Positions 1 to 4,827 of a DNA stretch of 5,723 nt are shown here, piece by piece (the first letter of the stretch is position 1; each line of letters opens with the position of its first letter). The translations under genes and the position numbers were made by a program. Under the pieces are notes generated by a model that was given only the letters and a program-made list of their open reading frames with translations, had not been told where the DNA came from and did no database searches. Location of the stretch: assembly GCA_019689615.1 (NCBI GenBank), contig JADGHD010000348.1:1-5723 (forward strand), given 5' to 3'. The stretch is from Frankia sp. (GTDB taxonomy: Bacteria; Actinomycetota; Actinomycetes; Frankiales; Frankiaceae).

Positions 1-305
1 GCGGACAGCGGGCCTCGGGTGTAGTAGGGACCGCCGGGCGGGGTGGCGGTGGCCGCCGGGACGGGCGTTGCCGGGGCGGCCCGCAGCTCCCTGCGCCGCG
101 CCGCGGCCCGGTCGACGGCGGCGCGCTCGGCCGCGAGCACCGCGCCCGGATGGACGGGCGGCCAGGCGGTGGATGGCTGGCCGGTGCCGACGGCCACCAG
201 CGCCGCCGCCAGCAGCATCCCGGCGAGCGCCCCGGCCGCCAGCCGCGCCCAGCCCACCGTTCGCCAACGGCGGGAAAGCCCCAGCCCATCCGCCGTCCGC
301 CGCAC
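1..305 (-). CDS. N-terminal part of a membrane-anchored (signal-anchor) protein, possibly a sortase or DUF881-type protein; cut by the left window edge
   Basis: About 101 residues can be read on the minus strand from a GTG at 305-303; the stop lies outside the window. A purine-rich AAGGAG stretch 11 nt upstream serves as ribosome binding site. A TTG directly before it (308-306) is an equally possible start. Residues 1-19 are basic (RRT, SRRWR), followed by one hydrophobic segment at about 20-40 (LAAGALAGMLLAAALVAVG), which looks like a signal anchor. After it comes a Pro/Ala-rich stretch (about 43-60), an Ala/Arg/Glu-rich helical stretch (about 60-78) and a second Pro/Ala/Thr linker ending in GGPYYTRGP. 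A basic tail, one helix and an extracytoplasmic linker fit an N-terminus of class E/F sortases. In many actinobacteria a DUF881 protein or a sortase sits next to crgA. No catalytic motif is visible, so the family is inferred from context only. It is divergent from crgA. Confidence 0.6.
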   Translation of the reverse strand, partial: MRRTADGLGLSRRWRTVGWARLAAGALAGMLLAAALVAVGTGQPSTAWPPVHPGAVLAAERAAVDRAAARRRELRAAPATPVPAATATPPGGPYYTRGPLS

Positions 306-453
306 CAACGCACCTTCTCCTTCACGGGGCGTGTCTGTCTACGCTGTGTGCACCCGTCCCACTGGGGTGCCGCTCACACCCGGGGGACGCGGGCCGACCC
401 AGTGACCCAGCGCCGCCGGACCAGCCGACGCCGCTTGATGAGGAGATCGTCCC
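306..453. promoter_or_regulatory. Divergent intergenic region with the crgA ribosome binding site
   Basis: This 148-bp gap separates the minus-strand membrane protein from crgA and must hold both promoters. On the plus strand TACGCT (340-345) fits a TANNNT -10 element, but I see no convincing -35 at 17 bp. The crgA ribosome binding site is clear: AGGAG at 441-445, eight bases before the GTG at 454. A small 5-bp hairpin (GGGTG 365-369 with CACCC 377-381) lies in the presumed crgA leader and may be chance in such GC-rich DNA. The promoter assignment is weak and the ribosome binding site is solid. Confidence 0.4.
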
Positions 454-714
454 GTGCCCGAATCGCGCCGCCGCAAGCCGAAGAAGGAACCGGTCCGCCT
501 CGCCACGACCACGGCGCCAGCCAAGCGGGCGCCGTCGCCGCCGTGGTTCGGCGCGCTGATCCTGGCCTTCTTCCTGATCGGCATCGCCTACCTGCTCATC
601 TACTACTTCTCCAACGGCGGCGTGCTCGGCATGGACGCCCTGGGCGGGTGGAACATCCTGATCGGCTTCGGCTTCATCGTCATTGGGCTCGGGGTGGCCA
701 CCCAGTGGCACTAG
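454..714 (+). CDS. crgA: Cell division protein CrgA
   Basis: CrgA is a small actinobacterial membrane protein of the divisome. In Streptomyces it inhibits premature FtsZ-ring formation, and in mycobacteria it binds FtsZ, FtsQ and penicillin-binding proteins at the septum. The 86-residue product has the family's length and layout: a basic cytoplasmic N-terminus (ESRRRKPKKE, residues 3-12), a Pro/Ala linker to PPW at 29-31, a first membrane helix at about 32-52 (FGALILAFFLIGIAYLLIYYF), a short outer loop with Gly, Asn and Asp (53-65), and a second helix at about 66-83 starting at the family-typical WN and ending close to the C-terminus. The GTG start has AGGAG eight bases upstream. It is monocistronic as far as can be seen. 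A minus-strand membrane-protein gene lies divergently upstream, and a 207-bp gap follows. The family call is secure; the function comes from the family. Confidence 0.95.
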   Translation: MPESRRRKPKKEPVRLATTTAPAKRAPSPPWFGALILAFFLIGIAYLLIYYFSNGGVLGMDALGGWNILIGFGFIVIGLGVATQWH

Positions 715-789
715 CCGGCCGCACGCCAAGCGCCTGGCAGAGCCGCCGCCGCAGGTGAGGAGGACCGGAGCGAACCACGCCGCCCGGAT

Positions 790-822
790 TTGTCCACAAC
801 CGTTGTCCACACGTGTGGATAG
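790..822. promoter_or_regulatory. Cluster of three DnaA-box-like nonamers
   Basis: TTGTCCACA occurs at 790-798 and again at 803-811 on the plus strand. The inverted nonamer TGTGGATAG is at 814-822, reading CTATCCACA on the minus strand. TTGTCCACA is the form of DnaA box preferred in high-GC actinobacteria, and CTATCCACA differs by one base from the classical TTATCCACA. The second and third boxes face each other around a perfect 14-bp palindrome (806-819, TCCACACGTGTGGA). The cluster stands in non-coding DNA 75 bp after crgA. No AT-rich unwinding segment is nearby, so this is not oriC itself; a DnaA-titrating or DnaA-regulated site is more likely. A palindrome-binding transcription factor is the main alternative. 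Confidence 0.55.
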
Positions 823-840
823 ACCATCGACCGGGGCGAA

Positions 841-880
841 GCCGACAGCGGGGTCACACCTGGCGCCGCTGACGCTCGGC
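841..880 (+). other. Imperfect stem-loop between crgA and the next gene
   Basis: GCCGA (841-845) pairs with TCGGC (876-880), and CAGCGG (846-851) pairs with CCGCTG (866-871). This makes an 11-bp stem with a 4-nt bulge (872-875) and a 14-nt loop. No U-tract follows. It might act as a U-less terminator for crgA, which ends 127 bp upstream, or belong to the DnaA-box region just before it. In DNA this rich in G and C, chance stems of this size are common. Confidence 0.3.
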
Positions 881-909
881 CAACCGGGAGCGCGGCGGGC
901 CGGGCTTCA

Positions 910-915
910 TAGCAT
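910..915 (+). promoter_or_regulatory. -10 element of a probable leaderless promoter
   Basis: TAGCAT (910-915) matches the TANNNT -10 consensus and lies six bases before the GTG at 922, so transcription would start at or next to the start codon. No Shine-Dalgarno sequence precedes that GTG, which fits leaderless translation, a common arrangement in actinobacteria. No good -35 hexamer is seen 16-18 bp upstream. Confidence 0.4.
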
Positions 916-921
916 GGCGGC

Positions 922-1284
922 GTGGCGAGGCTGGAGGTGGCGCGCGGCCGGGTCGAGGTCGTGCTGAGCCAGAAGGAACGGATCGCGGCGCTGCGGGGCG
1001 ACGTGTCGGCGGCGCTCGGTGAGGTCGCGGACGTCCGGGTATCGGCCCATCCCTTCGGCGAGCTGCGCGGCATCCGGGCGCCCGGCACCGGCGTGCCCGG
1101 GATCATCGCGCTGGGCACGTGGCGACACCGCGGCGGCAAGGACTTCGTGGCCATCTACCGGGGCCGGCCCGCCGTCGTGGTCGAGCTGCGGCCGGGCAGC
1201 GAGTTCGAACGGCTGATCGTCGCGGCCGAGGACCCGGACCGCACGATCGAGGCCATCCGCTCGGCGGCAGCCCCCGCATCCTGA
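922..1284 (+). CDS. Conserved actinobacterial protein, PH-like domain type, function unknown
   Basis: The 120-residue product has no signal peptide and no membrane helix, so it should be cytoplasmic. It resembles small actinobacterial proteins often annotated as hypothetical or PH-like. The recognisable core runs from HPFGELRGIRAPGTGVPG (about residues 43-60) through IIALGTWRHRGGKDFVAIYRG (about 61-81) to AVVVELRPGSEFERLIVAAEDPDRTIEAI (about 84-112). This alternation of short beta strands with a final helix carrying DP near its start fits a small PH-like barrel. Start choice: an in-frame TAG at 910-912 bounds the reading frame, and GTG 922 is the first start after it. The ATG at 914 is in another frame. 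The gene shares orientation with crgA but is 207 bp away with its own probable promoter. Its stop TGA is directly adjacent to the stop of the opposing GH15 gene. I know of no established function. Confidence 0.8.
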   Translation: MARLEVARGRVEVVLSQKERIAALRGDVSAALGEVADVRVSAHPFGELRGIRAPGTGVPGIIALGTWRHRGGKDFVAIYRGRPAVVVELRPGSEFERLIVAAEDPDRTIEAIRSAAAPAS

Positions 1285-3189
1285 TCAGGTCGAGGGCAGC
1301 GGGCGGGCGTACGCCTCGGCGTCCTCGGCGCGGATGACGTACATGACCGCGGTGATCAGGGCCAGGTGGGTGAACGCCTGCGGGAAGTTCCCCAGGTGGC
1401 GGCCGGTCGCCGGGTCGACCTCCTCGGCGAACAGGTCCAGCGGGCTCGCCATCGACAGCAGCCGCTCGCACAGCTGCCTGGCCCGGCGCAGCTCCCCGAT
1501 CTCCACCAGCGCGGACACCAGCCAGAACGAGCAGATCAGGAAGGCGCCCTCGGTGCCGCCCACCCCGTCGTCGGTCTCCTCGGTGCGGTAGCGCAGCACC
1601 AGCCCGTCGACGGTCAGCTCGTCGGCGATCGTGAGCACGGTCGCCTTGACCCGGTCGTCCGACGCCGGCAGGAACCCGAGCAGCGGGACCAGCAGCGCGG
1701 AGGCGTCCAGCGACCGCGAGCCGTAGTACTGGGTGAACACCCCGCGCTCGTCGACGCCGTTCGCGCAGACGTCGGCGTGGATCTCCTCGGCGATCGTCTT
1801 CCACCGGGCGGCGGCATGCAGGTCACCGCGCATCTGCGCGAGCCGGCGGGCCCGGTCGAGGGCCACCCAGCACATCATCTTCGACGTGGTGAAGTGCCGC
1901 GGCTCGCCGCGCATCTCCCAGATGCCCTGGTCCGGTTCCCGCCAGTGGTCGGCCGCCGCGTCGGCGAGGCGGACCAGCACCGGCCACAGCCGCTCTGACA
2001 GGTAGTCCCGCGACTTCGTGTGCAGGTAGACCGAGTCCAGCACGGTCCCCCAGACGTCGTGCTGGCGCTGCTTGTGGGCATCGTTGCCGATCCGGACGGG
2101 GCTGGCGCCGTCGTAGCCGGAGAGGTGGCCGAGGACCTGCTCGTCCAGCTCGGACTCGCCGCCGACCCGGTACATCACCTGGATGTCGCCGTGCTCCTCG
2201 CAGACGTCAGCGATGAACGAGAAGAAGTCGTTCGCCTCGTAGTCCAGCCCGAGCGTGTACAGGCCCCACAGCGCGAACGTCGAGTCCCGGATCCAGCTGT
2301 AGCGGTAGTCCCAGTTGCGCTGGCCCTTCGGGGTCTCCGGCAGCGACGTGGTCGCGGCGGCGAGCAGCGCGCCGGTCGGGGCGTAGGTCAGCCCCTTGAG
2401 CGCGAGCGCGCTGCGCTGCAGGTAGCGCCGCCAGGGATGGTCCGGGAACATCCCGCGGGACAGCCACTGCCGCCAGAACTCGGTGGTGCTCTCGACCGCC
2501 GCCCGCGCCTGCGCGTAGGTGCTCGGCAGCAGCGGGTCGTGCGCCCGCCAGGTGAGCGCGACGAACGCGGTGTCGCCCTCCTTGAGGTTCGTGCGCACCA
2601 GCGCCCGCCGGCCGTCCAGGCCGAGCCGCAGGTCGGTGCGCAGCCGCAGGGTCACGCCGGTGGTGGCGTTGTGGATGATCCCGGTCGAGTAGCCGTCGCC
2701 CTCGTACTCCCAGGACTCCGGCCGGCGGCCGTAGTCGAAGTTCGGCTCGCAGATCAGGCTGAGGTCGACCTGGCCATGCTCGCAGCGCGCGGTCCGCAGC
2801 AGCACGTGCTCGGCGTCCCAGTCCATCGGGGTGCGGCGGTGCGTCTTGGAGCGGGCGGCCGTGCGGTGCCACCGGTTGACGACCAGGCAGTCCGTCACGA
2901 TCAGCCAGCCGTTCGGCGTCTGCCAGGTCGTCTCCATGATGTTGGTGCCGGGCAGGTAGCGCCGTCCGGCCGGAATCGTGATCCGCTCCGGGCCGAACCG
3001 GAAGCCGCCAGCGCCACGATCCAGGATCGAACCGAACACACTGGGCGCGTCCGGGCGCGGCACGCACATCCACTCGACGTTGCCACTCGGCGCCACCAGG
3101 CAGGACGTCTCGCAGTCGGAGAGGAACGCGTACTCGGCGATCGGCGGGAACGGGCTGCCCCCGACCCGGCGTGTCGGAGAGTGTGCCAC
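1285..3189 (-). CDS. Glycoside hydrolase family 15 protein (trehalase/glucoamylase type)
   Basis: The 634-residue product is a full-length bacterial GH15 enzyme, a family of inverting hydrolases that release glucose from trehalose or alpha-glucans; mycobacterial members act as trehalases. The N-terminal beta-sandwich domain (about 1-260) opens with the typical IAEYAFLSDCETSCLVAPSGNVEW-like segment. The (alpha/alpha)6 catalytic domain (about 270-620) contains RNWDYRYSWIRD (291-302), the substrate-site signature, and GIWEMRGEPRHF with E425 as likely general acid. It also has TEGAFLICSFW with E547 as likely general base. No signal peptide, membrane helix or starch-binding domain is present, so it acts in the cytoplasm, probably on trehalose or glycogen-derived sugar. 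The start is GTG 3189-3187, with a GGGGGG stretch 5 nt upstream. No other trehalose gene is visible nearby. Family is certain; trehalase versus glucoamylase or another alpha-glucosidase cannot be settled from sequence alone. Confidence 0.95.
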   Translation of the reverse strand: MAHSPTRRVGGSPFPPIAEYAFLSDCETSCLVAPSGNVEWMCVPRPDAPSVFGSILDRGAGGFRFGPERITIPAGRRYLPGTNIMETTWQTPNGWLIVTDCLVVNRWHRTAARSKTHRRTPMDWDAEHVLLRTARCEHGQVDLSLICEPNFDYGRRPESWEYEGDGYSTGIIHNATTGVTLRLRTDLRLGLDGRRALVRTNLKEGDTAFVALTWRAHDPLLPSTYAQARAAVESTTEFWRQWLSRGMFPDHPWRRYLQRSALALKGLTYAPTGALLAAATTSLPETPKGQRNWDYRYSWIRDSTFALWGLYTLGLDYEANDFFSFIADVCEEHGDIQVMYRVGGESELDEQVLGHLSGYDGASPVRIGNDAHKQRQHDVWGTVLDSVYLHTKSRDYLSERLWPVLVRLADAAADHWREPDQGIWEMRGEPRHFTTSKMMCWVALDRARRLAQMRGDLHAAARWKTIAEEIHADVCANGVDERGVFTQYYGSRSLDASALLVPLLGFLPASDDRVKATVLTIADELTVDGLVLRYRTEETDDGVGGTEGAFLICSFWLVSALVEIGELRRARQLCERLLSMASPLDLFAEEVDPATGRHLGNFPQAFTHLALITAVMYVIRAEDAEAYARPLPST

Positions 3190-3234
3190 CGTGTCCCCCC
3201 TGTTCCGGGCCCCGTCGGGCCACCACCGTCGCTC

Positions 3235-3263
3235 ATTGTATTGAAATCGACAGCGTATGGTAA
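3235..3263 (-). promoter_or_regulatory. Probable promoter of the GH15 gene
   Basis: On the minus strand TTACCA (3263-3258, four of six matches to TTGACA) is followed after exactly 17 bp by TACAAT (3240-3235, five of six matches to TATAAT). This is the most AT-rich spot in the window. Transcription would begin near 3228, giving a leader of about 39 nt before the GTG at 3189. The arrangement suggests a housekeeping sigma-70-type promoter. Confidence 0.6.
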
Positions 3264-3351
3264 TCGCCGCAGCTCGGACGGGTAGTGGGGGCGCTGTGCC
3301 CGGGCGGTTCCAGGCACGGTCCCGCCACGTCCGGCATGACCGAGCGCAGCG

Positions 3352-3416
3352 TGTCTCTTACCCAGCACGGCTGAGACAGGTCAGTACCCTGTCTCTCCGC
3401 AACCGTCGAGGGAGAC
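3352..3416 (+). promoter_or_regulatory. Alternating inverted half-sites in the leader of the methyltransferase gene
   Basis: TGTCTC (3352-3357), GAGACA (3373-3378), TGTCTC (3390-3395) and GAGAC (3412-3416) alternate in orientation at steps of about 17-22 bp. The central pair extends to a perfect 8-bp inverted repeat, GAGACAGG (3373-3380) and CCTGTCTC (3388-3395), with a 7-nt spacer. The last half-site overlaps the Shine-Dalgarno sequence GAGGGAG (3408-3414) of the ATG at 3420. It could be an operator for a dimeric repressor (a TACCCT -10 candidate at 3385-3390 lies across the spacer and right arm), or an RNA element with competing hairpins. Which one cannot be decided here. Confidence 0.45.
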
Positions 3417-3419
3417 CGC

Positions 3420-4763
3420 ATGTCCGGTTGGATCCACGGGGTTGAGGGTCCCGACCAGGCGCTGGCGGCCGGCCCTCCCTCGTCGTTCCCCTGTCCAACG
3501 GCCGGCAGGACCGCCGCCCCCGCGGCCGCCAGGCCAACGGCGCCGGGGCCCATGCCTCCAGGGCCCGTGACCCCGGCGTCGGCGCCGCCTGTCGCCGTGC
3601 CGCCCGTCGCCGTGCCGGCTGCGGCAGTGCCGGCTGCGGCCGTGCCGCCCGTGGCCGTAGCGCCTGAAGCTGTGGCGCCTCGGGCCGTGCCGCCTGGGGC
3701 TCTGCCGCCTGGGGCCGTGGCGCTCGGGGCCGTGGCGCCTGGGCCCGTGCCAGCCGGGCCGGGCGCGGCGGACAGCGAGGCCGGGCGCGGCGGCGCGGCG
3801 GGCGCCGCGGCCGAGCCGGGGCGCGCCCAGCCGGTGATGATGCTCATCCAGTTCGACTCGGCCCGGCCGATCCCGGTGTCGCAGCTGTCCCGCAGCCAGG
3901 AAGGGGTGCCGCGGCCGGTCGGCCCGCTGCGCCCGGTCGAGCAGGTGGGCGGGGCTCCCCCGCCAGGGGTCGGCCCCGGGCTCGGCGGCTTCCGCCCGCC
4001 GGGCGCTCCGGGCGAGCTGCCCAAGCCGAGCGGGATCATCGACGCGCTGGCCGGGGGCACCAGCCACCGCCGGGTGGACCGGCGGTTCGCGCTGCAGCTC
4101 GTGCTCGGCTGGCCGGAGGCGCCGGCCGCGGCCCGGGCGACGCGGGCGTTCCTGGTCGAGGCGGTCCAGTTCGCCGTGCGCCAGGGCGTCACCCAGTTCG
4201 TCGACCTCGGCTCCGGGACCCGCCCAGCCAACGCGGTGCACGTCGTCGCGCTGCGGGCGGCGCCGGCGAGCCAGACCGTCTACGTCGAGCCGGAGCCGGC
4301 CGTGGTCGCCCGCGCGCTGCCCTGGCTGCCGGCCCGCGGGGCCACCGTGATCAACGCGGACCCGCGGCATCCCGCACAGGTGTTCGCGCACCCGCGGCTG
4401 CGCGCCCGGCTCGACCTCACCCGGCCGGTCGCGGTCGTCGCGGTGCCCGCCCTGCCGACCGTCGCCGACGACGAGGACCCGCGCGCCGTGCTGGCCGGCT
4501 ACCACGCCGCGCTCGCCCCCGGCAGCCTGCTGATCTTCGTCGCGCTGGCTGACGAGGGCACCGCGCGTGGGCTCGGCCCGGAACTGACGCGCGCCGGCCT
4601 GCCCGGCGGCCAGCGCCCGCACGCGCGGATCGTCGGCATGCTCCGCGACTGGACGCCGCTGGCACCCGGCCTCGTCCCGGTGGACGAGTGGCAACCGCCG
4701 GACGAGCCGGCGAAGGCCAGCCTCGGCCGCCTGCCGGTGTACGCGGCCGTGAGCCGCCGCTGA
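3420..4763 (+). CDS. Divergent SAM-dependent methyltransferase (PF04672/DUF574 type) with a long low-complexity N-terminal extension
   Basis: The 447-residue product has two parts. The C-terminal half (about 200-445) follows the actinobacterial S-adenosyl methyltransferase family PF04672 in order. It has IIDALAGG (206-213, family D-x-LLGG), RAFL with its following helix, and motif I FVDLGSGT (260-267) with D262, G264 and G266. It also has TVYVEPEP with acidic E290 in place of the usual D, then INADPRHPAQVFAHP with D314, RPVAVVAV, DDEDP, a PGSLLIFV strand, and a VPVDEW segment close to the family C-terminus. The usual length is about 270 residues. The first 195 are an extra, probably disordered Pro/Ala/Gly-rich region with eleven pentapeptides at 59-113. 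The ATG start is supported by GAGGGAG 5 nt upstream; a start at GTG/ATG 3834-3840 would remove the repeats but has a poor ribosome binding site. The substrate is unknown. It is convergent with the rhomboid gene and divergent from GH15. Confidence 0.85.
   Translation: MSGWIHGVEGPDQALAAGPPSSFPCPTAGRTAAPAAARPTAPGPMPPGPVTPASAPPVAVPPVAVPAAAVPAAAVPPVAVAPEAVAPRAVPPGALPPGAVALGAVAPGPVPAGPGAADSEAGRGGAAGAAAEPGRAQPVMMLIQFDSARPIPVSQLSRSQEGVPRPVGPLRPVEQVGGAPPPGVGPGLGGFRPPGAPGELPKPSGIIDALAGGTSHRRVDRRFALQLVLGWPEAPAAARATRAFLVEAVQFAVRQGVTQFVDLGSGTRPANAVHVVALRAAPASQTVYVEPEPAVVARALPWLPARGATVINADPRHPAQVFAHPRLRARLDLTRPVAVVAVPALPTVADDEDPRAVLAGYHAALAPGSLLIFVALADEGTARGLGPELTRAGLPGGQRPHARIVGMLRDWTPLAPGLVPVDEWQPPDEPAKASLGRLPVYAAVSRR
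3594..3758 (+). repeat. Eleven tandem 15-bp units coding for A-V-P-P-G-like pentapeptides
   Basis: Eleven in-frame 15-bp units follow without gaps. Their translations are AVPPV, AVPAA, AVPAA, AVPPV, AVAPE, AVAPR, AVPPG, ALPPG, AVALG, AVAPG and PVPAG, residues 59-113 of the methyltransferase. A looser unit (SAPPV, 3579-3593) precedes them. Neighbouring units are nearly identical at DNA level: units 2 and 3 differ at one base, units 7 and 8 at two, units 9 and 10 at two. This suggests growth by slippage or unequal recombination. The peptide resembles elastin-like VPxxG repeats and should be flexible and extended. The repeat also explains the low-complexity open frames seen on the opposite strand. 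Confidence 0.9.
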
Positions 4764-4769
4764 CGGCGC

Positions 4770-4790
4770 CGCCGGCCGGAACCGCCGGCG
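4770..4790. terminator. GC hairpin between convergent genes, probable bidirectional terminator
   Basis: A perfect 7-bp inverted repeat, CGCCGGC (4770-4776) and GCCGGCG (4784-4790), encloses a 7-nt loop. It lies 6 bp after the methyltransferase stop and 37 bp past the rhomboid stop on the other strand. There is no U-tract on either side, as is common for actinobacterial terminators. The position is good; the stem is short for DNA this GC-rich. Confidence 0.5.
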
Positions 4791-4827
4791 AGCAGCCGGG
4801 GCCCGCCTACGCCAGACCTGCGCGGCG

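Noticed and set aside
43..810. Several overlapping open frames on both strands around crgA and the left-edge gene
   Set aside because: They are Arg/Pro/Ala-rich shadows without ribosome binding sites or family motifs. crgA and the left-edge membrane protein explain the region.
715..921. Chromosomal origin oriC
   Set aside because: There are only three boxes and no AT-rich segment, and dnaA and dnaN are not flanking. A secondary DnaA cluster is the most that can be claimed.
2020..3285. 421-codon open frame on the plus strand opposite GH15
   Set aside because: It is antisense to a gene with clear family motifs. Its translation is rich in Arg, Val, Gln and Gly with no recognisable domain, as expected from high-GC shadow frames.
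3594..3758. CRISPR array
   Set aside because: The units are 15 bp, contiguous, in frame and without spacers, so they form a coding tandem repeat.
3233..4694. Long minus-strand open frames (332 and 437 codons) opposite the methyltransferase gene, with Gly/Ala/Thr and Arg/His/Gly repeats
   Set aside because: The repeats are the reverse reading of the 15-bp units. The plus frame has a good ribosome binding site and a real methyltransferase domain.
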